Notes: generated from the letters alone by a model not told the origin. DNA of 64,000 nt from Micromonospora costi (GCF_003626655.1 NZ_RBAN01000002.1:1116001-1180000), one strand, 5' to 3'; shown: positions 42,373 through 52,359, counted from the first letter of the stretch. Program-made: numbers and translations.

Positions 42373-43431
42373 TCAGAACCCGAGCTTGAGGTAGTTGCTC
42401 GCGTTCTCCTTGGTGATCGTCTCGGAGGCGAGGATGATCTCCTTGGGCACCTGGAGCTCCACCAGGTCGGACATGCCCTTGCCCTGGCCGATCAGCCGTG
42501 CCAGCGAGATGGCCGAGGACGCCATCGACGGGCTGTAGGTGACGGTGGCCTTCAGGACGGTGTTGTCCGCCTGGATGTCCTCCATCGCCTTCTTCGACCC
42601 GGCGCCGCCGACCATGAAGAACTCCTTGCGGTTGGCCTGGTTGATCGCGGCCAGCACGCCGATTCCCTGGTCGTCGTCGTGGTTCCAGATCGCGTCGATC
42701 TTCGGCAGCGCCTGGAGCAGCCCCGTCGCCGCCTGCTGGCCCGAGTCCGCGGTGAACTCGGCCGGCCGGCGGTTGCTCACCCGCAGCCCGTTCTGGGCGA
42801 GGGTGTCGGCGAAGCCCTTCGAGCGCTCCTGGGTCAGCTCCAGGGAGTCGATGCCGGGGATCTCACCGATGACCGGGTTGCTCACGCCCTTGGCCTTGAG
42901 CTGCGCCACGATGTAGTTGGCGGCGGCGACGCCCATGCCGTAGTTGTCGCCCTTGATCTGGAGCCGGTAGGCCAGCGCGTCGGGGAACGCCCGGTCCAGG
43001 TTGACCACCGGGATGCCGGCCTTCATCGCCTCCAGACCGGCCGCGTTGAGCTCCTTGCCGTCGTGCGGCAGCATCACGATCACGTTCGGCTTCTGCGAGA
43101 TCAGCGTGGACAGCGCCGCCCGCTGGGCCGCCGCGTCCGCGCCGGCCTCGACCGTCTTGAACTCCACATCGGAGTACGCCGCGGCCTGCGCCTTGGCGTT
43201 GGTCGTGATCGCGGCGAGCCAGCCGTGGTCGGCGGCCGGCGCGGAGAAGCCGATCACGACCTTCTGGCCCGGCGCCGCGTTGCCGCTGGCCGCCGCGTCG
43301 GCGCCCTTGGTCTGCGCGGCGGTGGGCTCGGTCTCGTTGCTGGTGCAGCCGGCCAGCAGCACGCCGGCGCCGACGGCGGCCCCGCCGAAGAGCAGGCGAC
43401 GGCGGGACAGGTCGCGACTGTTCTGGGTCAT
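42373..43431 (-). CDS. Sugar ABC transporter substrate-binding lipoprotein (RbsB-like)
   Basis: The 352-residue protein has a Tat-like N-terminus (DLSRRRLLFGGAAVGAGVLL) ending in a lipobox LLAGC at about residue 29, then a type I periplasmic binding fold: VVIGFSAPAADHGWLAAITT (about 56-75), ALSTLISQKPNVIVMLPHDG (about 101-120), AGIPVVNLDRAF and AIWNHDDDQGIGVLAAINQA. This is the ribose/xylose/inositol binding-protein pattern. GGAGGTCGTC precedes the ATG. It is encoded between the permease and the oxidoreductase genes. Confidence 0.92.
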   Translation of the reverse strand: MTQNSRDLSRRRLLFGGAAVGAGVLLAGCTSNETEPTAAQTKGADAAASGNAAPGQKVVIGFSAPAADHGWLAAITTNAKAQAAAYSDVEFKTVEAGADAAAQRAALSTLISQKPNVIVMLPHDGKELNAAGLEAMKAGIPVVNLDRAFPDALAYRLQIKGDNYGMGVAAANYIVAQLKAKGVSNPVIGEIPGIDSLELTQERSKGFADTLAQNGLRVSNRRPAEFTADSGQQAATGLLQALPKIDAIWNHDDDQGIGVLAAINQANRKEFFMVGGAGSKKAMEDIQADNTVLKATVTYSPSMASSAISLARLIGQGKGMSDLVELQVPKEIILASETITKENASNYLKLGF

Positions 43432-43524
43432 GACGACCTCCTGATATTCGCGGTGTGGGAGTGGAAAGGGTGTGCGAGGTCCGGCCACCGCCGCCTGCGC
43501 GGTGGCCCGGTGTGCTGCGGTGGG

Positions 43525-44652
43525 TCAGGTGGTGGTCAGCCGGTTACGGCCGAGGAACTGGGTGAGACTGCGGAACTGCACCTGCTGGACCAGGACGGCC
43601 GCGACGATGATGCCGCCCTTGACCATGTTCTGGGCCTCACTGGTCAGGCCGTTGATCGCGAAGAGGTTGGTGATCGTCGAGAAGATGATCACCCCGAGCA
43701 GGGAACCGATGATCGTGCCCCGCCCGCCGCTGAGCAGCGTGCCGCCGATGATCGCGGCGGCGATCGCGTCCAGCTCGTAGAGGTTTGCCATCGCCGCCTG
43801 GGCCGACGTCGCCTGGGCGGTGAGCATGATCGCGGCGATGCCGCAGCAGAGGCCGGAGAGCGCGTAGAGCATCACGGTGTGCCGCTTGACGTTGATGCCG
43901 GCCAGCCGCGCCGCCTCCGGGTTGCCGCCCACGGCCACCGTGCGCCGGCCGAACGTGGTGCGGTTGAGCAGCACCCAGCCGGCGATCACCACGGCCGCGA
44001 GGATGTAGACCAGCAGCGGGATGCCGAGCAGGTTCGTGCTGGCGATGTCGTTGATCGTGGTGTTGTTCGACACCTGGGTCTGCTTGTCGGAGAGTTCGGC
44101 GGCCAGACCGCGGGCCGCGACGAGCATCGCCAGGGTGGCGATGAACGGCACCAGCCGGCCGTACGAGATGAGCAGCCCGTTGACGAGGCCGACGCCGAGG
44201 CCGACGGTGAGCGCGCAGAAGATCATGCCGCCGGCGCCGTAGCTCTGGGTGGCCACCGTCGTGGCCCAGACCCCGGCCAGCGCGACGATCGCGCCGACGG
44301 AGAGGTCGATGCCCCCACCGATGATGACGAAGGTCATCCCGACGGTGACCACACCGACCACCGAGGCCAGCTTCAGGATGGTGAGGGTGTTGGCCCACAC
44401 CCAGTCGGCGTTCGAGTAGAGGTCGGGCCGGGTCAGCGCCCCGATCACGACGAGCGCCACCAGCACCGCGATGAGACCGAGGTTGCGCTTCGCGCCCTCA
44501 CCGCCCTCACCGCGCCACCAGGACAGCCGGCCACCCGACACGGCGTGGTCCGCGGCGGCCGCCGTCTCGGCCGGGTCCACCGGCGGCGACTGCGCCGGCA
44601 GCTTCGCCGCCCGGTCCGGCGCGGCGGTGGAGGTGGGCGTTGCTTCGCTCAT
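43525..44652 (-). CDS. Sugar ABC transporter permease (RbsC/XylH type)
   Basis: The 375-residue protein has a soluble N-terminal extension of about 60 residues, then eight to ten transmembrane helices with the RbsC-type stretches FVIIGGGIDLSVGAIVALAG (about residues 105-124), VGLVNGLLISYGRLVPFIAT (about 154-173) and AIAAAIIGGTLLSGGRGTII (about 300-319). It forms the membrane channel of the sugar importer. Its start overlaps the ATPase gene stop by 4 bp. Confidence 0.92.
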   Translation of the reverse strand: MSEATPTSTAAPDRAAKLPAQSPPVDPAETAAAADHAVSGGRLSWWRGEGGEGAKRNLGLIAVLVALVVIGALTRPDLYSNADWVWANTLTILKLASVVGVVTVGMTFVIIGGGIDLSVGAIVALAGVWATTVATQSYGAGGMIFCALTVGLGVGLVNGLLISYGRLVPFIATLAMLVAARGLAAELSDKQTQVSNNTTINDIASTNLLGIPLLVYILAAVVIAGWVLLNRTTFGRRTVAVGGNPEAARLAGINVKRHTVMLYALSGLCCGIAAIMLTAQATSAQAAMANLYELDAIAAAIIGGTLLSGGRGTIIGSLLGVIIFSTITNLFAINGLTSEAQNMVKGGIIVAAVLVQQVQFRSLTQFLGRNRLTTT

Positions 44653-46265
44653 GCCGGTGCGCCTTCCATCAGGGACCCCGCCATGACGAGGTCGAGGACC
44701 GTGTTCTCGTCGAGTTCGCCGGCCGGGGCCTCGCGGACGACCCGCCCCTCCCGCATCACCAGCACCCGGTCGGCCAGGCCGAGCACCTCGGGAACCTCGC
44801 TGGAGACCAGCAGCACCCCGACACCCCGCTCGGCGAGGGACCGGATGACCTGGTACAGCTCGGCCCGGGCGCCCACGTCCACGCCCCGGGTCGGTTCGTC
44901 GAGCAGCAGCAGCTTCGTGTCGCCGAGCAGCCAGCGCCCGACCACCACCTTCTGCTGGTTGCCGCCGGACAGGGTGCGCACCGGCCGGCGGACGTCGCGG
45001 GGGCGCAGCTCCAGGCTGTCCGCGATCTGATCCGCCGCGGCACGCTCGCGCCCGGCGTCGGTGAACCCGCCCCGCGCGTACCGGCCGAACGTGGCCAGCG
45101 TGACGTTGCGGTAGATGGGCTCGCCGAGCAGGAGCGCCTGGCTCTTGCGTTCCTCCGGGGCCATGCCCATGCCGGCCCGTACCGCCGCACCCACGCTGCC
45201 GGGGCGCAGCTGCCGGCCGGCCATCCGCACGGTGCCGGCCTCGGGCCGCCGCGCGCCGTAGATGGTTTCGAGCAGCTCGGAGCGGCCGGAACCGACGAGC
45301 CCGGCGATGCCGACGATCTCCCCGGGCCGCACCCGCAGCGACACGTCGGCGAACTCGCCGGCACGCGTCAGACCCTCCACCTCCAGGAGGTCACCGCCCG
45401 CCGGCTCCGCGTCGGCCGGGCGATCCGGGAAGACGTACTCGATGGTGCGGCCGGTCATCCGGCTCACCAGGTCGCGGGTCGGGGTGTCGCGGGCCGGCAG
45501 GTTCGCGGCGGTGGTCCGGCCGTCCTTGAGGACGGTGACCCGGTCGCCGATCTCGCGGATCTCCTCCAGCCGGTGGGAGATGTAGATGACCGCGATGCCC
45601 TGCGCCGTCAGCTCCCGGATGATCCGGAACAGGTTGCCGACCTCGTCGTGGGCGAGCACCGCGCTCGGCTCGTCCATGATGATCAGTCGCGCCTCGTGGG
45701 AGAGCGCCCGGGCCATGCTCACGACCTGCTTACCGGCCGCGGGCAGGGAACGGACCATCCGGTTGGGCGGGATCTCGCCGTGGCCGAGCCGGCCGAGGAT
45801 CTGCCGCGTACGCCGGGCCATCTGGCCACGGCGTACGAAGCCGAGCTGCCGCGGCTCGTGACCGAGGAACGCGTTCTCCGCCACGGACAGGTCCTCGACC
45901 AGGTCGAGTTCCTGATAGATGGTGGCGATGCCGGCACGCATGGCGGCCTGCGGGTTGGTGAAGGCGGCCGGCTCGCCACGCCACTCGATCTGGCCCGAGT
46001 CCGGCTGGTGCACCCCGGACAGCACCTTGATCAGCGTCGACTTGCCGGCGCCGTTCTGCCCGAGCAGGCAGTGCACCTCGCCGGCCCGGACCTCCAGCTG
46101 CACCCCGTCCAGGGCGCGTACGCCCGGGAAGGTCTTGACCACGTCGGTGAGGCGCAGCACCACCTCACCGGCCACCGCGTCGGCCGGCGCCTCGACCAGC
46201 GGCGCGTCCACCGTCGCGCTCTCCGGGACGCCGTCCGCGGCGTCCGTTCCCGGCTCGCTCACCAC
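44649..46265 (-). CDS. Sugar ABC transporter ATPase (RbsA/XylG type, duplicated)
   Basis: The 538-residue protein has two ATPase halves. The first has Walker A LLGQNGAGKSTLIKVLSG (about residues 67-84), an atypical signature LPAAGKQVVSMARAL and Walker B RLIIMDEPSAV (about 187-197). The second has a degenerate Walker A GLVGSGRSELLETIYG (about 310-325), signature LSGGNQQKVVVGRWL (about 424-438) and KLLLLDEPTRGVDVGA. This asymmetry is normal for RbsA-type proteins. Two consecutive GTG codons (46265, 46262) follow GGAGGGAAGC. It is first in the importer operon, after a 60-bp repeat array. Confidence 0.92.
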   Translation of the reverse strand: MVSEPGTDAADGVPESATVDAPLVEAPADAVAGEVVLRLTDVVKTFPGVRALDGVQLEVRAGEVHCLLGQNGAGKSTLIKVLSGVHQPDSGQIEWRGEPAAFTNPQAAMRAGIATIYQELDLVEDLSVAENAFLGHEPRQLGFVRRGQMARRTRQILGRLGHGEIPPNRMVRSLPAAGKQVVSMARALSHEARLIIMDEPSAVLAHDEVGNLFRIIRELTAQGIAVIYISHRLEEIREIGDRVTVLKDGRTTAANLPARDTPTRDLVSRMTGRTIEYVFPDRPADAEPAGGDLLEVEGLTRAGEFADVSLRVRPGEIVGIAGLVGSGRSELLETIYGARRPEAGTVRMAGRQLRPGSVGAAVRAGMGMAPEERKSQALLLGEPIYRNVTLATFGRYARGGFTDAGRERAAADQIADSLELRPRDVRRPVRTLSGGNQQKVVVGRWLLGDTKLLLLDEPTRGVDVGARAELYQVIRSLAERGVGVLLVSSEVPEVLGLADRVLVMREGRVVREAPAGELDENTVLDLVMAGSLMEGAPA

Positions 46266-46298
46266 GCTTCCCTCCGGTTCAGTCCCTGTGCCTGCCCG

Positions 46299-46516
46299 GT
46301 TCGCGACTGCGGGGCTCGCAAACCCGACTCACTCCTCGCGCTCAGCGAGCCACCCACCGTTCGCGACTGCGGGGCTCGCAAACCCGGCTCACTCCTCGCG
46401 CTCAGCGAGCCACCCACCGTTCGCGACTGCGGGGCTCGCAAACCCGGCTCACTCCTCGCGCTCAGCGAGCCACCCACCGTTCGCGACTGCGGGGCTCGCA
46501 AACCCGGCTCACTCCC
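46299..46516. repeat. 60-bp tandem repeat array, about 3.6 units
   Basis: Three complete 60-bp units (46299-46358, 46359-46418, 46419-46478) and a partial fourth (46479-46516) lie between the ROK gene stop and the ABC ATPase start. Units two and three are identical; unit one differs by one base. Each unit contains a small hairpin (CTCGC-GCTCA-GCGAG). The array is in the leader of the transport operon and could modulate its transcription or stability. Confidence 0.95.
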
Positions 46517-46523
46517 CTCGCGC

Positions 46524-47702
46524 TCACGACGCCTCCCCGAAGGCCACGTCGCTGGCCAGCACGGCCGCGCCGGCGACGCCGGCCCGCGGGCCGAGTTCGG
46601 ACAGGACGACGGGCAGGTTGCCGGTGGCCAGCGGCAGCGACCGGCGGTAGACCACGCTGCGGATCTCGGCCAGCAGGATGTGGCCGAGCTGGGCGAGCCC
46701 CCCGCCGATCACGATCATCGAGGGGTTCGCGAAGCTCACGAGCCCGGCCAGCACGCCGCCGACCCGCCGGCCCCCGTCGCGGATCAGCTGGATGCAGGTC
46801 ACGTCCCCCTCGACGGCACCCTCGGCGACGTCCAGGGCGGTGACCAGCCCGTTCGCCGCCAGGCGCTCGGCGAGCGCGGGTGAGAGCCCGCTGCGGGCGG
46901 CGGCCGTGGCGTCCTTGGCCAGCGCGGCGCCGCTGAACAGCGCCTCCAGACAGCCGATGTTGCCGCAGGAGCACATCGGGCCGTGCGAGTCGACCTGGAT
47001 GTGGCCGATGTCCCCGGCGCAGCCGTCGGTGCCCCGGTAGACCTCGCCGGTGAGGTAGATCCCGCAGCCTATGCCGGTGCCGATCTTCACGAACAGGAAG
47101 TCGTCGACCGAGTGGGCGACGCCGCCGTGCCGCTCGCCGATCGCCATGATGTTCACGTCGTTGTCGACCACCGCGGGGCAGCCGTGCTCGCGGGTGAGCA
47201 GCTCGCGCACCGGGAAGCGGTCCCACCCCGGCATGATCGGCGGCGAGACCGGGACGCCGTCGCGGAAACTGACCGGCCCGGGCACGCCGATGCCGACCGC
47301 GTCCAGCCGCTCGTACGCGCCGTCCACCTTGGCCTTGTGCAGGAGCTCGTTGACCCGCTGGAGGGTTCCCTTGGGCCCGGACCGGATGTCGGCCGGCTCC
47401 GCGTACGCCGCGACCGGTTCCAGCCGGCCGTTGACCACCTCGACGTCGATCGAACTGGCGCCCAGGTCGACGGCGGCGAACCGCAGGCGCGGGTCGAGTT
47501 CGACGAGGGTGGACCGGCGCCCGCCGCGGGAGGCGGCCAGCCCGGCCTCGGCCACGTAGCCGAGGCTGACGAGCCGTTCGAGTTCCGCCAGGAGCCGGGG
47601 GCGGGGCATCTGCAACCGGTCGCCCAGCTCCGCCCGGGACACCGGTCCCTCGTCCCGCAGCAACCGCAGGAGGCGTACGTGCAGCGGTTCCTCCGTCCGC
47701 AC
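46524..47702 (-). CDS. ROK-family transcriptional regulator (NagC/XylR-like)
   Basis: The 392-residue protein has an N-terminal winged helix (LLRDEGPVSRAELGDRLQMP, about residues 13-32) and a ROK domain. AAVDLGASSIDVEVVNG (about 75-91) is the phosphate-binding start. IGVPGPVSFRDG and VDNDVNIMAIGERHGG (about 181-196) follow, with the zinc/ROK signature GHIQVDSHGPMCSCGNIGCL (about 235-254). It probably represses the downstream sugar importer until a sugar ligand binds. It precedes the importer operon on the same strand, and a palindrome lies upstream of its start. Confidence 0.9.
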   Translation of the reverse strand: MRTEEPLHVRLLRLLRDEGPVSRAELGDRLQMPRPRLLAELERLVSLGYVAEAGLAASRGGRRSTLVELDPRLRFAAVDLGASSIDVEVVNGRLEPVAAYAEPADIRSGPKGTLQRVNELLHKAKVDGAYERLDAVGIGVPGPVSFRDGVPVSPPIMPGWDRFPVRELLTREHGCPAVVDNDVNIMAIGERHGGVAHSVDDFLFVKIGTGIGCGIYLTGEVYRGTDGCAGDIGHIQVDSHGPMCSCGNIGCLEALFSGAALAKDATAAARSGLSPALAERLAANGLVTALDVAEGAVEGDVTCIQLIRDGGRRVGGVLAGLVSFANPSMIVIGGGLAQLGHILLAEIRSVVYRRSLPLATGNLPVVLSELGPRAGVAGAAVLASDVAFGEAS

Positions 47703-47798
47703 CGGATTTCACCTCCGCATCGCGGTCGATGTGTTGTGCCCGACACAGTAGGAGCCTTCCGCGCCGCGTGTCCAGAGCTTCAGCCATTCTGATCCCAA

Positions 47799-47820
47799 CT
47801 TTTGTCCGAACGAACAAAAG
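47799..47820. promoter_or_regulatory. ROK-type palindromic operator
   Basis: The 7-bp arms CTTTTGT (47799-47805) and ACAAAAG (47814-47820) are perfect complements separated by 8 bp. The outer bases CCG/CGA extend the symmetry with one mismatch. The site is A/T-rich, about 97 bp upstream of the ROK gene start, and has the look of ROK/LacI-type sugar-regulator operators. It may mediate autoregulation. Confidence 0.65.
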
Positions 47821-47861
47821 CTAATAGTGGATCAAGGAAAGGGCTCCGCCCGGCACACGGC

Positions 47862-47889
47862 GAGCGGCCGCCCGGTCGGGCGGCCGCTC
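47862..47889 (-). terminator. Terminator of the YihY-like gene
   Basis: A perfect 12-bp stem (47862-47873 with 47878-47889, 4-nt loop, one further outer pair) lies 30 bp past the stop codon of the minus-strand YihY-like gene. Confidence 0.85.
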
Positions 47890-47918
47890 GGGGCCGTGCG
47901 GAATCGCGTACGCGCTGG

Positions 47919-48983
47919 TCAGCCGCGTCGCTTCTTGCGGAGCTTGCGGTCGTCGCGCAGCTCGACGTAGGGCTCCTTGTCGGCCGGGTGACCCGCCGTG
48001 ATGGCCCGGCTGCGCTCCAGCTCGGCGTCGAACTCCGCCCCGAGCAGGATCGCGATGTTGGTGAGCCAGAGCCAGATCAGGAAGACGATCACCCCGGCCA
48101 GCGCCCCGTACGTCTTGTTGTACGAGCCGAAGTTGCCCACGTAGACGGCGAAGAGGCCGGACACCACCAGCCAGACGACCACGGCCAGGACGCCGCCGGG
48201 GCTGACCCACCGGAAGCCACCGTGCCGGGCGTTCGGCGAGGCCCAGTAGAGGATCGCGAACATCAGGCTCACCAGGATCAGCAGCACCGGCCACTTGGCG
48301 ATGCTCCAGACCGTCACGGCGGTGGAACCCAGCCCGATCGCATTGCCCGCCGCTTCGGCGAGGCGGCCGGTGAAGACCACGATCACCGCGCTGACCAGCA
48401 GCATCACGCCGATCACCGCGGTCACGCCGATCCGGGTCGGCAGGGTCTTCCAGATCGGCCGGCCCTCCGGCACGTCGTAGATGGCGTTGGACGCGCGCAT
48501 GAAGGCCGCGATGTACCCGGAGGCGGACCAGAAGGCGGCCAGCAGACCGAGGACGGCGGCGAGGCTCGCCAGCCCCCCGGACTTCTGTGCCTGGTCGATC
48601 GCCTTGTCGAGGATCTCCTGGATGGTGCCCACCGGGACCGCCTGGTCGAGGGTGTTCTTGACCGTCTCGGTGGTGCCGGCCCCGAGCAGGCCGAGGACGG
48701 AGACGAGCACGAGCAGGCCGGGGAAGATCGAGAGCACCCCGTAGTAGGTCAGCGCCGCCGCCCAGTCGGTGAGGTTGTCCTCCTGGAACTCCCGCACCGT
48801 GCGCCGCAGCGTGGCCTTCCACCCGGTGCCGGGCAGCTTGGTGGGGCTCTCCGGGCCCTCGTCGGGCCCGACCGGTCCTCGATCCCGGCGCCCGCTCGCC
48901 GAGCGCCCGGCGTCGTCGCGGTCACCCCCGCTGTGCGGGGCGTCGTCGCGGTCGCGGCGGTCGGGAGACTCGTCGGAGGCCAT
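47919..48983 (-). CDS. YihY/virulence-factor BrkB-family membrane protein
   Basis: The 354-residue protein has a charged Asp/Arg-rich N-terminus (about residues 1-50), then DNLTDWAAALTYYGVLSIFP (about 73-92, the YihY family signature), six hydrophobic segments and VIVFLIWLWLTNIAILLGAE (about 295-314), and a basic C-terminus ending KLRKKRRG. YihY proteins are widespread inner-membrane proteins of unclear function, once misassigned as RNase BN. A GAGGAGGGG site precedes the ATG at 48983. Confidence 0.9.
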   Translation of the reverse strand: MASDESPDRRDRDDAPHSGGDRDDAGRSASGRRDRGPVGPDEGPESPTKLPGTGWKATLRRTVREFQEDNLTDWAAALTYYGVLSIFPGLLVLVSVLGLLGAGTTETVKNTLDQAVPVGTIQEILDKAIDQAQKSGGLASLAAVLGLLAAFWSASGYIAAFMRASNAIYDVPEGRPIWKTLPTRIGVTAVIGVMLLVSAVIVVFTGRLAEAAGNAIGLGSTAVTVWSIAKWPVLLILVSLMFAILYWASPNARHGGFRWVSPGGVLAVVVWLVVSGLFAVYVGNFGSYNKTYGALAGVIVFLIWLWLTNIAILLGAEFDAELERSRAITAGHPADKEPYVELRDDRKLRKKRRG

Positions 48984-49047
48984 ACGCCCCTCCTCATCCT
49001 CGGCGGTGTCCTCCGGACATGCCCCGACAGAGGCGGCACGTAACCAG

Positions 49048-49857
49048 CTACTTGTAGAGCAACCTGCCCATCCGACGCGAAGCCACCAACAGCCCCACCG
49101 CCATCGCCGCGAGCAGGTAGAGCACGTCGAGCAACCACGACCAGCCGGCGGTGCCCAACGCGACGCCCCGGACGAGGTGCACCGCGCGGTAGAGCGGCGT
49201 GACCTCCACCAGCCAGCGCAGCACCGCCGGGTAGGCCTCAGCGGGCACGAAGGTGCCGGAGAAGAGAAACAGGGTGAACTGCGCCGAGCCCATCAGGTCG
49301 AAATCCTGCCAACTGCGCATGAACGTGGCCAGGGCCATGCCCAACGCGCCGAACGCGAAACCGACCAGCACCGCGGTCGGGAAGGCGGCCGCCGCGCGGG
49401 CGACCGTGGTCAGGTCCAGCGCGGCCATCACCACGAGGAACGCGCCGGAGTAGGCGGCGCCCCGCAGCATCGCCCAGCCCAGCTCGCCGAGGGCGATCTC
49501 GAACGGCTGCACCGGGGTGGCGATCACCCCGTCGTACAGCTTCATGTACTTCATCTTCCCGAAGAAGTTGAAGGTGGTCTCGGCCAGCGCCCCGGTCATC
49601 GCCGACGACGCGAGCATCGCGGGAGCCACGAACGCCGCGTAGCTGACCAGCTGCCCGCCGGGCAGGGTGAGGTCGCCGACCAGCGCGCCGACACCCACAC
49701 CGATGGAGAGCAGGTAGAGCAGCGGCTCCACGAACCCGGACACGAGCAGCAGCCAGTAGACCGACTTCAGGGCCGCCACGTTGCGCTCGGCCACCGAGAC
49801 CGAGCGCCGGGACGCGGCCGAGACGTCGACCAACCGGGGAAGGACCAGGCTGACCAC
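49048..49857 (-). CDS. ABC-2 type transporter permease 1
   Basis: The 269-residue protein has six transmembrane segments in the ABC-2 pattern: LKSVYWLLLVSGFVEPLLYL near residues 31-50, the second-helix region after GQLVSYAAFVAPAML, ending FSGTFVPAEAYPAVLRWLVE and TPLYRAVHLVRG. The GTG start at 49857 follows GGAGGGG, and only 10 bp separate it from the preceding permease stop. It should pair with the other permease and the ATPase at 51427-52359 to export a drug, lipid or polysaccharide. Confidence 0.88.
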   Translation of the reverse strand: MVSLVLPRLVDVSAASRRSVSVAERNVAALKSVYWLLLVSGFVEPLLYLLSIGVGVGALVGDLTLPGGQLVSYAAFVAPAMLASSAMTGALAETTFNFFGKMKYMKLYDGVIATPVQPFEIALGELGWAMLRGAAYSGAFLVVMAALDLTTVARAAAAFPTAVLVGFAFGALGMALATFMRSWQDFDLMGSAQFTLFLFSGTFVPAEAYPAVLRWLVEVTPLYRAVHLVRGVALGTAGWSWLLDVLYLLAAMAVGLLVASRRMGRLLYK

Positions 49858-49867
49858 GACACCCCTC

Positions 49868-50677
49868 CTAGACGACGAGCCGGCGACGGAACACCCGGCG
49901 GGCCACCAGCGCACCGCCGAGCAGCCAGGCCCCGAGGTAGAGCAGGTGACCGACGACCGACCACTGTGGCGCGACACCGAGGGTCGCGGACCGGCACAGG
50001 TCCACCGCGTGCCAGAGCGGCGTCACGTACGCCAGCCAGCGCAGCGCCTCGGGCAGGCTCTCGACCGGGAAGAACACCCCGGCGAAGAGGGTCATCGGGA
50101 TGACCGCGAAGCGGAACAGCATCGCCAGCCAGCTGTCGCTCGACACCGCCGCGGCGTACGCGAAGGTCGGCGCGGCGACGGCCAGGCCGAGCAACCCCGC
50201 GACCGGCAGCGCGGCCACCGCCCACGGCGAACGCAGCGCGCCGAAGACCCCGGTGACCAGCAGAAACGCGGCGATCGTGGTGAGCACCCGGAAGAGCACG
50301 TAGAGCAGGTGGCCGGCCAGGATGTCGCCGACGCGCAGCGGGGCCGCGCTCTGCGCGTAGTAGGTTTTGATCCACTGGAAGTTGCTGAACACCGGCCAGG
50401 TCGCGTCCCCGATCGCCACCTGCAGCGCCGTCGACGCGATGAGCCCGGGCACCAGCCAGTCGAGGTAGGGCACGCCGTCGACGCCCTGGTCGATGTAGGC
50501 GCCCACGCCCACCCCGAAGCCCAGCACGGTGAGCAGCGGCAGCAGGAAGGACGAGAAGACGCCGGCCCGCCAGGTGCGCCGGTAGCCCACCAGGAAGTAG
50601 TGGAGCACGGCCAGGGCCGGCATCCGCGGCGGCGAGGGCCGGTGCCGCTCCCGCGTCGACGGCGTCAAGTCCACCAC
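49868..50677 (-). CDS. ABC-2 type transporter permease 2
   Basis: This 269-residue protein is a paralogue of permease 1: ALAVLHYFLVGYRRTWRAGV near residues 20-39, LDWLVPGLIASTALQVAIGD (about 72-91), LFAGVFFPVESLPEALRWLA and TPLWHAVDLCRSATLGV. Several GTG codons (50674-50686) could start it after a G-rich ribosome site; I use 50677. The two permeases are encoded side by side, as in heterodimeric exporters of the DrrB/DrrC type. Confidence 0.88.
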   Translation of the reverse strand: MVDLTPSTRERHRPSPPRMPALAVLHYFLVGYRRTWRAGVFSSFLLPLLTVLGFGVGVGAYIDQGVDGVPYLDWLVPGLIASTALQVAIGDATWPVFSNFQWIKTYYAQSAAPLRVGDILAGHLLYVLFRVLTTIAAFLLVTGVFGALRSPWAVAALPVAGLLGLAVAAPTFAYAAAVSSDSWLAMLFRFAVIPMTLFAGVFFPVESLPEALRWLAYVTPLWHAVDLCRSATLGVAPQWSVVGHLLYLGAWLLGGALVARRVFRRRLVV

Positions 50678-50747
50678 GACCACCACCCCCCCGCCGTCCG
50701 TCCGCTGTGGCCTTCCTACCCCGGGGGTACGACAGGCCGCAGCCACC

Positions 50748-51335
50748 CTACGGCGGGGCGGGGAGGGTGTCGCGGCAGTTTCCGCCGCCTACACGTGAGC
50801 GGGCCAGGGCCCGGACCAGTGACCGGAGCGCGTAGCCGAGCAGCAGCAGCCCGGCACCGGTGCCCACCACGAGGCCGGCGGAGACCGCGGTCGCCAGCCC
50901 CGTCACGAGCCCGGCGAGTGCCACCGCGCACATCGCGAACCCGAGCGGCCGCAGCAGCGGATCGCCCAGCAGCGGGGCGAGCGGGAAGAAGTGCAGCCCC
51001 ACCACGGCGCAGACCAGCACCGGGACGTACGCCGACCAGCCGGCCGCGGCGAGTACCGCGGCGCCGATCCCGGCGAGCGCCAACTCGGCGACGACGATCA
51101 GCAGGTAGCGGCGGTCGCCCGTCCGGTCACGCGGCCCGGCGTCCGCGCCCCGGGAACGGGCCGTCACGACGCCGCCGCCCACGGCGGTGAGCAGTGCCGC
51201 CAGCGAGCCGGCCACCAGCACGCCCCGCAGCGGTTGGTCCGCGGCCGGCACGCTGAACCAGATGGTGGCGAAGATGCCGAGGTAGAGCGCCCCCAGGCCG
51301 TACCGACGCCGCTGACGGATCTCCGTGACAGACAT
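50748..51335 (-). CDS. Small multi-pass membrane protein in the ABC-2 operon
   Basis: The 195-residue protein has five or six hydrophobic segments (about residues 12-30, 38-58, 75-98, 102-122, 130-175), with basic loops and no recognisable motif. It lies between the ATPase gene and the two permease genes on the same strand, with gaps of about 70-90 bp, so it is probably part of the exporter operon and may be an accessory subunit. Confidence 0.7.
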   Translation of the reverse strand: MSVTEIRQRRRYGLGALYLGIFATIWFSVPAADQPLRGVLVAGSLAALLTAVGGGVVTARSRGADAGPRDRTGDRRYLLIVVAELALAGIGAAVLAAAGWSAYVPVLVCAVVGLHFFPLAPLLGDPLLRPLGFAMCAVALAGLVTGLATAVSAGLVVGTGAGLLLLGYALRSLVRALARSRVGGGNCRDTLPAPP

Positions 51336-51426
51336 GCGCGCCCCCCGCTCGTCACACCCCGCCGGAGGTGACCGGAGGGGTCTGGCGATGCTACGGGCAG
51401 TCGTGCCGGCACGCCCGCCGGGCCCC

Positions 51427-52359
<933 letters not shown>

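Noticed and set aside
46259..46501. An 80-codon minus-strand frame with 20-residue repeats
   Set aside because: It is merely the 60-bp tandem array translated; the array is open in several frames and no start signal or conserved protein is evident.
46299..46516. CRISPR array
   Set aside because: The repeats are directly contiguous 60-bp units without unique spacers, and no cas gene is nearby.
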